Shown piece by piece: positions 35,298 through 47,794 of a stretch of DNA of 64,000 nt (position 1 is its first letter; each line of letters starts with the position of its first letter). The DNA is taken from positions 2,825,501-2,889,500 of the forward strand of contig JALGQZ010000013.1 in the NCBI GenBank assembly GCA_023105745.1, in the 5' to 3' direction. Below the pieces are notes generated by a model. It made no database searches and was not told the origin of the DNA. It saw only the letters and a list, made by a program, of their open reading frames with translations. This DNA comes from Austropuccinia psidii. Its lineage: Eukaryota; Basidiomycota; Pucciniomycetes; Pucciniales; Sphaerophragmiaceae. The translations under genes were made by a program, and so were the position numbers.

Positions 35298-38200
35298 TTA
35301 TTGATTATCGTCATTTGAATGATTTCTTTGTTGTTCTATTTCTAGTCTATCAATGACCAAATTTTCTAAATCTTGATCATCTTCATCATTTAATTTAAAG
35401 CCTTGACCACCAAAATATGATAAAATAATCGGTAAGAAAATCAAGCCATGCAATCCGCATGAAACAATTAAAATTGACCAAATTCTAAAATAATATATCT
35501 TTTTGCGATGAATATCGAAACGTGCAAAAAAGTCCAATCTCAGCAAATGTGTCACGCATTTCAAAAGAAATTGAAAGAATTCACCTCTAGTAGTTTAGAT
35601 TTAGTAAACCCCAAAATTAAAATTCCAATAATTTTAGTTGAGAATATACCCGAAAAGACCTAAATATCATAAGCGTAGGTTGTCCGTCAATTCACAAGTG
35701 TATTGGCTTGTTTGAAACAAAAAAAAGGAAGGAAAAATTAAAAGTTGATACAACAAATCCAATAACTTACAGACGCCCCTACATCACCCATGGCCACGCA
35801 TACCCTTTCATCTCGATCTCTTTGGGCACGATGATGCCGATGAGGAAGTCCCCCTCCATTGGCTCCAATGAAAGCCCTCGCGATATGAGAGCAAAACTCG
35901 ACACCAATCCCAATCCCAATGACCAAGTTAACCAAGCTAACAGCGTTTAGATTGATCCCCCAAGCACCCATTCCACCTGCAATGCTCATAACAATCATGA
36001 ATACTGTCATACACATCAATCCACCAGTCCGCCAAGATCCTAGCAGGATGCCGGATAGTATAAACACGGCTAGTAGAGCCATAAGGACAACTTCCTTGGA
36101 GGTCTTTAAAATTCGACCATATTGATCAAAAAATACATAAAAAATAGAGTAGGGATATACTGTCGCGCCCGTGCGTGTGGAGATATCATCTGCAATCCTA
36201 TGAGCCGAAACCATGGCATTAATGTAATCGGACTGTTGCTTGAGAGGTGTGTGGTAGGTGCGAAAATGAGAAGCAGAAACTTCATTTCTAGACGAAAGGT
36301 CTATTGCATTATAATATGAGGCTTTTCCACCTAATGGACATGCTTCACTTGTTGGTGAACTTAACCAATGGTTCAGATACCTCATGAACTCTTCACCCTC
36401 TGGCAAGCCCGTCATGGTAATGTTCCATCGAGGTTGATGATCTTTATAACATGGTTGACAATCTCGTTCGCGGTCTCGATCAGTACAAAACACATTCTTG
36501 TCATTTTTCTTTACACGGCAGCAGAATTCAAGGGTCGGGTTAAGCCATTGAAGAAAGTCATCGATCCAAACTGCTGGGGGTTGAGCTATAAAAGATGAAT
36601 CGGGTCGCTTGCGCTCAGCTTCAAGTACATTGGTCAAAGATAATTCCTGACAAGTTGAAAATCGACCGCACAAAGCTTGTTGATTTGCTCTTTCAGTTAA
36701 ATTTATGTTCTTGGTCACGAAATAAACGGGTGGTCCGATATCAAAGAAGTTATCTAAGGCGTCAAAGTAATTGACTAAATGTGACTTTGGAGGCAATGCG
36801 AGACGTTGATCTGAATTTTGAGAATAAAATTAATGTGCAATTGATGTTCTAGTAACTAAGGACCCACTTAAAAGATTAAGAGACAATATTAATCAACTGA
36901 CCTAGACCTAACTCAATTTTCCTTGAACAAAGTACAGAAAAAATGAAAATGCCCGAAAATGCCGAAAGGGCAAAAATTTTGATAGGTCTCTTCATCAAAA
37001 TTGGTGCATATATCGTTCGAAAAAATCTGGATAAACCTCCCTCTCCAGATGAAGTCACAAGATCAGTTAAAGAGATGGAAGCTGTGACCTTGAGGCATGG
37101 AAAACAATCAACTCGGTTTGACTAGAAAAAAAATCATACGAAAATTGATGAGCTAGGAAAAATATGGATGAGTTTTTTGAAGAAAAAAAGTTTACCTCCA
37201 TTCTATGCAAATCAATAGCAATAGCACTAGCAAAGATTGTCATTTGCAGGATCGTATTAATTATCACTGCCCCGGCGGCATAAATCGCAAAGTTGCGTAC
37301 TGCTGGCATACCAACAAGTGCCCCAAGGGCAAAAGCAATCGTCTCACAAGAAGCACTAAGTAAGACTGATGGGCCCATGCGAGCAATAGCTCTAGCAATT
37401 CGCACCTCAACTGATGGCAAACCGCCAACTTCATCATCATCATCACCCAAAAGACCGTCCATAGTATTAAACCCAAGCCCACCACGAGCCAGAGATGTGT
37501 ACGCTTTCGAATTCTGTCGGGAGACCTCATTTGCCACGAGAAACACATTGTCGACGCCGATTGCTAATACCAAAAACGGGATGACTTCGGCAATGATTAA
37601 AGTAATCTTAACCCCCATGAAAGAAAAAAGCCCGACGGAGGTAGAAAGAGATAAAAGTACAATTAAAATACTCCATAAAGCTAAACTAAACTTGGATTCA
37701 ACCAAAAGTTGGCGTTTTATTGAGGGCGTTCGAGAGTTGGGGGCAGGAAATAATGAGTTGCGTTCATTTCTGTTGCGGAACCGTAATACTTTTGGAATTG
37801 CCATTCTACCCAAAGCCATTAAACCCCGAAAGATAGCAGATAAGATAGCCAAACCACTCCCACCGAGACTAATTGCAACATACAAGAACATAGCTAAATA
37901 ACTAAAAGTGACAACTTGAATATCAGTATTGGTTGATTTGTTGATTTCGTCTTCAAGGGAGATTTCTGTAGACCAAGCCATTTCCAAGCCTGCACTTTTT
38001 GGTTGCTTTGACCATTCAGCTTGACCTGTAGTAATTTGCTCAAGATAATTTTTTAAAGTGGTTTCCCATTCGATTGCTTTTGCAAGTTTATCCGGTTCTA
38101 ACGAATTATTTAAGACATATGTAATGATGACCGCTTTAGCAAGGCTACCATCAATTTTATTATCTGTGTTGTTTGTTGAAGGAATCCCGCCAAGGATCAC

Positions 38201-40168
38201 ATTTGGAATGAGAGGTTGCTCAAATGCAGGTAAACAGGTCGATGGCATATTAACGCATTTATTTAGTTCATCGGCCCAATTCGCTTCATTGATTCGATCA
38301 AGTGAGTTCCCAAAATAACCCATGATAGATTGTACAACACAATCTGATGTTGATTTAGGTGGTTGAACAGCCGAAGTTGGAGAAAGGCAAACTGAGGTTA
38401 AAGCCAAGTCTGAGGAAGTTTCTAATGAGCGAATACTTTTTTCTAGCTCAAATATCCAATTTAGCCGCTCATAATTCAATACAGGTTTTTGAGGATCGAT
38501 TGAGGTCAAAAATATTTGTTCTGTGCGGTAAAATGGACCAAATCTATTTTCAAAGTCAGCTTTATTAATAGCACTGCTACTTGTTGGAGCCACCCAAAGT
38601 TTGACCGGGTCCTTTTCAATTTGAAATTGTGTCCAGCCAAGATTTAAGATTCCACATAAAAGAAAACCTAGTGCGATAGTGAGATAAGGCCTTGAAGCAC
38701 AACTAAAACCAATGTAGTAAAATATTCGGCTGAGGAAGACATTCAGTGGGTATGATCGAGGTTGATGATGAATACCCATTAATCTCATATCGGCATCAGC
38801 GGTGAGTGAAGAGCTTTGAGTTAGGCGACGATGAACAAAGAATGATTCATTTGGAGACAATGATGCAATTGATCTCGACCGCTCGGGTCCTTCAGCCTGA
38901 GCGATAGATGTTGCTCCAATGAGAGGGTTGTTGGTCCTTCCAATGCGATTGGGGTCTTCATCATCGCTTTCCGGGGCATCGAATGACTCTGATGAGCTAT
39001 TTGGAGCCAAAGGGTCATGTAAACTAACGCGTTCATATCCGCTAGGGGTTTCGTACCCACTGCCACCATCACTATTCCTTCTTGTGCCATTTCCGGTTTT
39101 TCTGCGTTTGAGGACTTCCAACCAGAAAATGTAAATTAATGTGCCTGAGAGAGCTAAAGAATACAAAAAGATGATGAAAAAATCGCTGCAATTGACTTGG
39201 CCGACAAAACAAGTATTTGACGAAACCTTTGGAATGAATAATGGTGGAGATGGAGGTAAGGAAGTGCAAACAGAAGAGCAATCTGTACAAGCACAACGTG
39301 CATCTAAGGCTGAGGAGTCACATCGTAAGGGAACAGGATTGAGGGGGGTGAAGGTAGTGTTAGTGAGAGTGGCTTCGAGCAGTGAATTAAGGCTTGTTGG
39401 ATTAGATTCAGAAGTGATTGGAAGAAGATGATTATTTGATGTAGATGGGAAATCGATTTGAAATGGACTTCCTAATCCAGGTCTCTCTTGCCCCATATAT
39501 CCCAAGAAATCTTTCCAATTTTTGGCTCCACCACCAATTAAATCGATTGCATAACCATTAGTTGCGCCAAATTTGACCTCTTTGCAACTATTGAAAAAAA
39601 CGTTTCCAAAGCGCTCATCGACCCAAAAGTCAAGACTTTTGACGGCTTGATTTAATTTTCCAGTATGAGAATTTTTCACTTGCTGAGTTGATGTGACGTT
39701 GAGAAAACTAGCCTGATTAGGTGAACAAGTAAAATGACAGTAAAATTGACGAAAATTATTTCTACAAGCGGGGCAAGAGGAAATAAGAGGTTCAGCTTGC
39801 GATAGAGACTGAGAAAGATCGCCGATTTGATCCTCGGTGCAGCATGCTGTTTGTAGACTTTCAAATTGACTACCACAGATTTGATTAAGCTTCAGCTTGA
39901 GACTAGCAGTGGTCTGTAGATAATATGATGAATCAGTAAACTAATCAAAATAAACCAAAAGGCTGAAATGATCGTTTGAACAGATAAAAATGAAAATATA
40001 AAGTGAAAATAAGCTTACTTTTCTGGCAGGTTGATTATCTGGACAAGGTAATTCCTGACCAAAGAATCCCTTTTTACCGCATCCACCGTAAATCGCACAA
40101 CGACCAATTCCACTTTCAAATGATGAAAATTTTGATGATGATGATGAATGAATGAGGGAACTTGACAT
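35298..40168 (-). CDS. NCR1: NPC1 / Ncr1-family sterol transporter, six exons
   Basis: NPC1-family proteins move sterols out of the vacuole/lysosome lumen through its membrane. Exons proposed on the minus strand: 40168-40019, 39913-37196, 37088-36902, 36810-35771, 35660-35585, 35498-35298, with GT-AG introns of 86-110 nt; total about 1456 codons. N-terminal sterol-binding domain: CAIYGGCGKKGFFGQELPCP and AEPLISSCPACRNNFRQFYC. Sterol-sensing domain: FLVLAIGVDNVFLVANEVSR and ASCETIAFALGALVG. Luminal and last membrane parts: GPPVYFVTKN, FPYSIFYVFFDQY, NAVSLVNLV, VEFCSHIARAF, HGLIFLPIILSYFGG. Exon 5 is 76 nt: VFSGI is in one frame and TKIIGILILGFTKSKLLE in the next, so one base is extra (about 35640). 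No signal peptide is visible at the 40168 ATG; an upstream exon is likely missing (the frame stays open upstream to an acceptor-like TTTTCAG near 40227). Confidence 0.9.
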
Positions 40169-43040
40169 GATAAATTTTAAGACAGTTGATTTGATTGGAA
40201 TTTTACAAATTTTTGATGAGAAGGGTCTGAAAAGGTAATCCTAAGAATAATCTGACTGATCAAAAATGTGACATTCTCCGGCGACTGTATTCCTTTTTGG
40301 ACAGGGGCAAGTGTCATATCAATACTGTGGGGATTGACAAAAGTCTTGAAACAAGTAATTTTGCATTTCACTCAGTCAGAGGGCAGTATAGCACCCAGAA
40401 ATTCATCAATCCTGAGGTGAGACAAAACAAGTTACTCTTCATTTTCTTAAGTAGCTCAATATCTAATATAGATAGTAATTCCATGGAGAAGAATTGTTTT
40501 TTAAATATAATTCCAAGTTATTAATGGGTTTTCTTTCAGATCAAGGAACTATTATCAGTATTTTTGAATTCCAGACATTTTTTAATGTTATTTGACTAAA
40601 GGTGAAAATAAAAGTGGCTCATTCAATTTTAAAGAATAAATAAAACATTAAATCAATTAAGCTAGATAAAAATACTTGGCTCATATCAAGAATGATTAGA
40701 ATGCTTAGAAAATTGAAAGGTGACCAATAAAATGAATTGAAAAATTGCAAATTAGCTATCTGATAATTGTTTAAAATTAAAAAAATAAGTGTGATTTTTT
40801 AAGGAAATCATTGATAAATATTATTTAATTTTAGAATAATTGAAAATAACTTTTTAAAGTCTTTTTTTGCCATTATAATGTTGTGGAATCTGATTCCTCT
40901 TGATTATAAGCCTCATCTTATTCAAAAAGCTAAGAAAAAATTATTCATCACAATTTGATTTTTATGGGATAAGGAAGCTTTATTTTAAGTTTCTCATAAC
41001 TCCCTTTCATTCTTAACTTCATTATATTTTCCATTTATTGGAAATTTTTGAAAAAAAATCCTTTAACTTGGTATATAGGTCATGAATAGCTATAATATAA
41101 GATATAATCAAATAATTATTAGCACTTTTATAACTAATCCAGGGTTAATTATAATCTTTTCAAAACGGAAAATCTATACATTTTTTCGTCAATGAATTTT
41201 TGAACAACCAATAAAGGAATCTTTTTTAAAAAAATGAAATTGGCTTTAATAATAATGATTGCAAGGAATTTTTGTGATTGATTCAACCTCATCAAAAATG
41301 TAACCATGTAGATAATACGGACCAACAACATGAAGTTGAACCTTATCTTAAAAGCTTAATTAGGTAAGTGGCTCATAAATTTGAAAGTGAATTTTTCATA
41401 AAATCCTTTTTTTTATTTAAATATGGAATCAAAGTATGTTTAGAAAAAAGCACAATAATTGAAAGATTTTTTGGTTATGTAAAAATGGAAAATATGATGT
41501 ATAAAGTTAAATTTTTAAAGAAACAAATCAATTAGTTTTTATGTAAAGCGTTTGTCATTTTGAAAAGTTAAAATTTTTCTTTAAGAGAAATTTTTATTGT
41601 GACTATTTTTATAATAAAAATGGGATTAAATGTGGGAATAAACTGAACTAATAACTCAATAAAATTTCTTTTAATGTCTCTTATATTTCAAATATTTATT
41701 ACTTATATATTTTGGAATAATTAACAAATAATTATTAAAAATCTACCATAATATTCGGTTCTTCTATTTTAATATTCTTTATTTTGACAAAGTCCTAAGT
41801 TGGACAACTGAATGTAATGCTTTTTTTCTTATTTTACAAAAATTCTAAGAAATACTTCCCCCTTTCTCCTAAAAAAGATTAATACATATCTCCTTAAGGA
41901 ATTTTACTAATGAAATACTTTCTTTTATTAGTTATAAATAGAAATATTAGCTTTTAGAATCGAAAAATAGCTCAAATGTTTTTGAGAATATCTAAAATTA
42001 CTAACTTTCAAAGCTTCTTTTCTGTTATACATTTTAACAAAAATCACAAAATAGGTTTTTATTTAAAGTAATCTCATAAATAAAATTAATCTGGGAGAAA
42101 ATTAAAGAGTATTATACCCTTGATTACTATGAGAAAGAAAATAATGGATATAAAGGACAACAGGATAAATCTTGAAAGTCAAAAATAACCTCAAGTTTCA
42201 AATAAAAATGTAAAAAACCAAAAATTTTGAAAAAGGTTTTCAGGAACAGTTTATTATTTAAGCGCATATTTTTGAATAAATACTTCATACTTCTTTATAA
42301 AATATCAACTTTTTGCTTGATAGGATACACTGGTAATTAAATAAAATCATTAAATAAGTTTGTAATTAATCATATTGTATATCAAGGCCAGGAAAACAGT
42401 CTCAGGTGTGTATGAAGTTATATTTAAAAAAAGAAAAAAAATTAAAACCTTAAGTAATTTTAAAATATGAAGTGTCCACTGATTAAAATTAACTACTTAT
42501 TTTACTGAAATTAATCCCAGTAGTATTTTAACTGAAGTACTCAACAAGTAGTACATATGTAATATTTAGAAACTGCAATGAACTTATGATCATAACCAAT
42601 CAGTTTGATCTATCTACCACACAAAAACTCATTACTCAAACCTTAAAATTTTAAACTAATGAAATCTATTGCCCCAACATTTCTCAACCATAACTAAAGA
42701 AAAAAGGATATGATTTTTAATATTAGAAGACATTTGATCACTCATAATACACAACTTAATATATAATTCCCAAATTCTCAATGGATATTATTTCAATAGA
42801 GTGACTAGGCTGTGAAATGAAAGTCAAAATATTTTCTAAAAATATTCCATTAGAATAACATCCAAATAGTAAAGTCTAATTAAACAAACTTAAAATCATT
42901 TATTTTAAAATACAAGCTTATATAGCAAACTAACTGGTGTAGATAAGGTATAAAATACAATTGATAAATTTTAATGAAGGTTGTGGGCTCATTACTAAGC
43001 TATTTCTTGAATTTTTTTTAGTTTTTATACAATATTATGA
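40169..43040. other. AT-rich intergenic region upstream of NPC1-like gene
   Basis: About 2.9 kb of very AT-rich DNA without a convincing frame in either direction. The first few hundred bases must include the NPC1 promoter and perhaps its first exon. No repeat with other parts of the window was noticed. Confidence 0.5.
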
Positions 43041-43217
43041 GGAAATTTCCACCCAAAAGGGTTTAGGTGAGCACGGTCTCACTCCCAGTGCAAAAGCACA
43101 AAAGAACTGATTGAGAATCATTTACTCAGCTCAGTAAATCAGAGGACCACCGTCCAGCAGCAGCAGGCCACAACGTATAGCCGTGGCCTTGACTAGCTTA
43201 AAAGGAGCAAGACTCCT
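43041..43217 (+). other. GC-richer island of consecutive short inverted repeats
   Basis: Within AT-rich DNA this stretch holds back-to-back hairpins: palindrome GGAAATTTCC (43041-43050), ACCC/GGGT (43051-43062), GTGAG/CTCAC (43067-43082), GTGC/GCAC (43088-43099), GATT/AATC (43109-43119), ATTTACT/AGTAAAT (43120-43139), GGAC/GTCC (43144-43155), AGGCCAC/GTGGCCT (43165-43189), AGGAG/CTCCT (43203-43217). Four-bp stems are expected by chance, but the two 7-bp stems and the 10-bp palindrome are not common. T runs follow at 43252 and 43257. It could be a structured RNA, an LTR remnant or chance; no known RNA family was recognised. Confidence 0.35.
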
Positions 43218-43229
43218 ATCCAGTAGAGA

Positions 43230-43382
43230 ATGTTTCCGTACCCTCAACCTATTTTCTTTTCTTACTTAGCCGTCTCATTAATTCCCTTAGAATCATTTCT
43301 ATTCTCTCTATTTTTATTCATTGTACCATCCTCAATCATTTACGTTGCAACAGCAACACTAAACTTCTTATCCTTCGTTTAA
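43230..43382 (+). CDS. Possible 50-codon hydrophobic small protein
   Basis: ATG at 43230 opens a 50-codon frame (MFPYPQPIFFSYLAVSLIPL at the start) with one or two membrane-spanning stretches, ending TAA at 43380. It directly follows the hairpin island. Composition alone (T-rich DNA) can give such a frame by chance, and no relative was recognised. Confidence 0.2.
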   Translation: MFPYPQPIFFSYLAVSLIPLESFLFSLFLFIVPSSIIYVATATLNFLSFV

Positions 43383-43650
43383 TATCATTTACAACTGCTC
43401 TAACCACAGGTATGAGAAACAGTTTTACTCACTAACAAGTGAAGACTCATTAAACTGATGAAGTAATCTTTTGACCAGATCATTTCTCCCTTGTACCACT
43501 CCTTAAAGTTTATCTTTTCTTATTTCTAAAAACGTTGTATTAAACCGCATCTACCTTTTAGGTACATGCCCTATATCTCTTTGTTTTTATATTTTGCATG
43601 ATTGTTAATAAACAAATACTTTAAGTTTCTCAAACTCTTACATATTATAG

Positions 43651-43767
43651 GCTAGAGAACCACTTCAGGAGGAGGTTATCTTACCAATTTATGATAATAC
43701 ACATTCCACTGAGGATGAAGAAGTTAAGATTTACAGATATCATGAAGATAATCTACCAGAATTATGA
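43651..43767 (+). CDS. Possible terminal exon, acidic peptide
   Basis: After an acceptor-like ATTATAG a frame of 38 codons runs to TGA at 43765-43767: AREPLQEEVILPIYDN, then EDEEVKIYRY. It is richer in Glu and Asp than the surrounding AT-rich DNA would predict. Possible donors upstream are GTATGAG near 43408 and GTACATG near 43562. The rest of the gene was not found. Confidence 0.22.
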   Translation, partial: AREPLQEEVILPIYDNTHSTEDEEVKIYRYHEDNLPEL

Positions 43768-44842
43768 AATAAAAAATTAAATATGAACCTCCTGATCAAT
43801 TAAGCAATTACAGATTGATGATTATACATTACCATTAGATACACACCTTTTAATAATCAAGTACCATCTAAGCCTCTATACAAGGGCTTTGGTGATTCAA
43901 ATATGATAATACTTAATCATAATTTTTCTGTTTTTGCTTTGAAAATCATTATTGGAGATAGAAGCTTTGGTAATGTTTCAAATGAAAAAGGTCCACTGAG
44001 CTACAGTTAATTTTTGTGGTTAATTTTTAATTTTCCTCTTCTGATTAAGTATCAGCATTATTTTTGGAAGTAATATCATAGTATTTATAAATCAAAATCT
44101 CCACATAATAATCAGCCTTACCTTCTAGAATATGCATCTGATGGAAATATAGACAGACTATAAGACAAATTTTCATAGTGTAATTTATAGTAATATATAG
44201 ATTCTTAACCTGAATTTGGAAATGATTTTTTGCTTTTGAATTCAAAGCTAAAAAGGGTTTTATCTCTGTTTTAAAAATCTGAGCTGTGAATGGCCTTTCA
44301 TATTTTGATTGATGAGCAATGAGATTTGATTATGCTTTTTTTAAGATATAACTTTTTCAAAAGCTATAAAAGAACTCTCAAATAAATTCAATATTATTGT
44401 GAGTATAATAATTTTATTTAACACCTTAGCACTCATTTGATAGCTAAGTATATCAGGATCTCTAATGTATGTTTGGATCTATTTATTAGCCCTTTTAGTT
44501 CAAATTATATTCTTTAAGAAAATATTTAAATGTGTATTTTGAGTTGAGATCAAAATAGGTTTTTTTGATTGTGAAGTCTGGTGAGGATACCTATCACAGG
44601 GGCTCTTCTAAGTGAAGAGGGCCTGGCACTCAGTAAACTGTGACTCACTTACAAAAGGCTCCATTGGGATAAGATAGAGAGTAAACTTGATAGTTTGATA
44701 AGAATGAGATTTCTAATAAAAGAAATATAAGAAAAGCAGCAAAAACAAAGAATAAAAGACCCAACCACAAACCTGTCCAGGTCCACTGTTTCAACCTTTC
44801 AGAAAGAAAGGGAGGGTTTAATGAAGAGATGGCCACTACAAT
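43768..44842. other. AT-rich spacer with a truncated membrane-peptide frame
   Basis: Mostly non-coding. On the minus strand 44836-44645 a 63-codon frame without ATG reads LSERLKQWTWTGLWLGLLFF and continues hydrophobic, like a membrane anchor. It ends against the LTR inserted at 44843, so it may be an exon cut off by that insertion. Confidence 0.25.
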
Positions 44843-46793
44843 TGTAAGGTTTGTCTATGAAGCTCTTGATAATAGTAACAATATCAAGAGTACTATGACT
44901 GTCCTCAGCAGAAAAATATAATATACTGAAATATTGTAACCACAAATTTGAATATAATTATTAAATATCATTATATAAAAAAATAAATTTTAGTACTATT
45001 ATATAAAATAATAATAAAAAAAATATAATAATTTTAATAAATTATAATTATTCTATTATTGTTATAGTCACTGACAGTTATAACAATAACAAGTGAAAAG
45101 CTCTTAATGAGACAATTACATGTGGAAAATATAAATATTTAACCACATATAAATAATACATAAATATTATTTATAAAAGAATTATAACACACACTGTGCA
45201 GAAATAATTCTTATAGAAAAATTCTATAAAAAAACTATAGAATTTTAGAGAAAACTTACTTATAATATTTATTTAATACAATAAGTCAAACAGCAAAAGT
45301 TATTAAATTATATAATAATTATAAGTTGAAAACACGCCAAAAATCAATGTTTCAAATGATAAAACAGCTTTTTCTCATAAGAAATATGATTAAAGAGTTT
45401 TTGAGAGGAATTTGTGGATCTTAAAAGATATTTTAAAGACAATAATTCTATAAAATAAAATATATTATAGGTGATTACAACAATAATCTAATTTCTATCA
45501 TTTCAATTCTTTCATTTAAGATTTATAAAGAATAAAATACTTAAGAAATACTTTACTAATAAGATTTTATATATAATAAAACTTTACCTGTTTAAATGTC
45601 TAATATGATTGGATTGATAATTGATGATGGACAAAAACAGTGATGCAAAGACTCCTTTTATGTCTAAAGAGCAGCTCTCATGATTCATAATGGATATAGA
45701 GGGCATGGTCAGGTCGAAACTGAAAAACAATGCTTAAAAATAAGGTTCTTAACTTAAGGTAACTTATTTTTAATTCCAATTTAAAGTTACCAGTGTTATT
45801 CCCAACTCCAAGTAACTTTAATCCTCATTTAAGCTAGTTATTTTAAGTTTGAATATTGGATAAGTTTATTTATATTACATTTCATCACATGAACAACTTA
45901 AACATGGAGTTTCAAGCAGAAATCTCTTAAACTCAATTTAGAATTAATATTTAAAGAAATCTTAATTTTCTTTAAGTATAATTCAAAGATTAAATTTCCA
46001 GGCTAATTATTCAGGAAATATGTTTATAAAAAATACTTAAAATACAATGTATATATAGCTAATATTCAATTTCAAGCCTGAATATTGGGATTTACCCTTT
46101 GGCAGCTTGAAATTCCTGTCCAAATTGGGATAAAACCAGTTTAAACTTTAAGGTTGGATAAAAGTCTAATCTTAAAATTTTAATAAGGTTGAAAATCCTC
46201 CAATACAGGTGGACAGCCATAATTGAATCCTTGCAGATCCAAAAAGCTGGGTACCCCAGCTCTGTTTGGTCTTTTTCCTTTGTCCCACCTTTTTACATGG
46301 ATTTTGCCCTTTTATTTATTTAAAGCCATAGTATGTCCTTAAACACTTTTAAATTGAGCTCACACAGGATTTACATTCTGTATGGCAAATCCTTAGCCAA
46401 TTCAGTAAACATAAACAACACCTCAATTTTAACAAAATTTTGGTAAGTTTGCATAAACCTTATGCAACTTTAGGTTTAAGATTAAACTTAACAATTTTAG
46501 AGAAATGTTAAAAAGATTAAATTATTACTTTGAGATTCTTAAATCTTCCAATAACATAAGAAATAAGCCTTTTTGGGTATAACACCCTATGGGTGTACCC
46601 TAGGTCATTTTTGGTGTAGAATCCAAAAAATAATATAATAATTATAGCTTTGTTTATCCAAAGAAAGGTTTTACTTATTTTTTGTTTTTTTTTATTTTGA
46701 ATTCAATTCAAAAGTCTGTTGAAGAGTAAATCAGCTGTATATAAAATCATTTGTTGCCTTATGGGTATGTTATACATAACTCACAGGCTCACA
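44843..46793 (-). mobile_element. Solo LTR of the gypsy A family
   Basis: It starts TGTAAGGTTTGTCTATGAAGC and ends AGGCTCACA. It aligns with 7407-9557 across its length, and no internal sequence adjoins on either side. Flanks are ACAAT (left) and ACAGC (right), agreeing at three of five bases, so the target duplication is eroded or the LTR arose by exchange between two elements. Solo LTRs normally arise by LTR-LTR recombination. Confidence 0.85.
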
Positions 46794-47521
46794 ACAGCTC
46801 TACTGAACAGGAAAGGAAATGCAAAGACAACCTTTTAGCCAATAAATAAGATATAACAAAAATAATAACAAGAGTATTGATTAAATAATAAATCAAATAT
46901 ATTAATTAATTGAGGAAAAGTCCCCATAGGCAGGAAGAAGGGCTGGTATATGTGAGAATCCACCAGCCCTCTTCCAAAGACAAATTTTCCTAAGAATCTT
47001 GATTTCAATTGATTAGGATGATAAAGCTCCTGTATGAATGTACAAGGTCTGTATAAGCGGTGTGGTGAAGCTGGGTGATCATACAGTTCAGGCTTGTGAA
47101 TTCAGCCTGTAAAAGTAATGAGAGGCTGTATTGGTGAATCCACCTGTATGAGTGCTTCAACCGAAGCCTGCTGAAACTGGATGCTCATACACAGCAAGGA
47201 TTTTTTGGTTTGGTGAGTTTGAGTGGGTATAAGCTTGAAACACCTTTACCTCTGGAGAAGGCTGTGGAAGTATCCCCCTTGAAGCTGGTGGGCTCTTGAA
47301 CACCATAATATCCCACCACTCTTGAGTGTCTTCCCAGTTTCCCCAATTTTTGTTCAAAAGTTTTAATTTTGATATTTTTCCTCCTCTTGTCCATTATCCT
47401 GAAAATTACTGATCTTTTAATTTTACTTAATTGACTTCAATTCAAGTATGCTTCTTTTTTTCAGTCTCTTGTTTAAAAAAACACCTTCTCCAATTTTTCC
47501 TTGGGTTGTATCCCAGAATAA
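46794..47521. other. Non-coding spacer with a strong hairpin
   Basis: An inverted repeat AGGGCTGGT (46939-46947) / ACCAGCCCT (46962-46970) extends outward as GGAAG/CTTCC with one bulged base, giving a 14-bp stem and 14-base loop. Further right, related phrases recur (GCTGGGTGATCATACAG, ACTGGATGCTCATACAC). A minus-strand frame at 47157-47357 has no recognisable product. Confidence 0.4.
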
Positions 47522-47794
47522 ATGCCTAAATCATCTTCAGCTCAAAAATTGATGCAAGATGGCTATATAAATTCTATACGTGCATTAATTGGACATACCT
47601 GCATTTATGGTCAAGTCAGGGGAAAAATTGAAATTATTTCACCTTTTGAAACCTTTATGGATAGGGATATTGTCCCCATAACCCTTGAAAAATGGCCCAA
47701 AATGGCCTTTATGGCCAAATTGGTTATACCTGAGCTTCATGGCTATTTTGGGTCTTTTTGGGTCATTATGGTCCATAATATGGGGCCTAGACAC
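47522..47794 (+). pseudogene. Fragment of a repeated gene-like unit, cut by gypsy C
   Basis: ATG at 47522 opens a frame (MPKSSSAQKLMQDGYINSIR) that reaches the left border of gypsy C. The flank after gypsy C (57882 on) resumes without loss, so both belong to one pre-insertion unit that also contains the Cys-cluster pseudogene at 58180. It may be an upstream exon or leader of that family. No function can be named. Confidence 0.3.

Noticed and set aside
43059..43067. Telomere-like GGGTTTAGG
   Set aside because: Single copy, no array; not a telomere or a telomerase-RNA template that can be supported.
47157..47357. 66-codon minus-strand frame, overlapping another at 47185-47394
   Set aside because: Both frames are short, overlap each other and show no recognisable motif.
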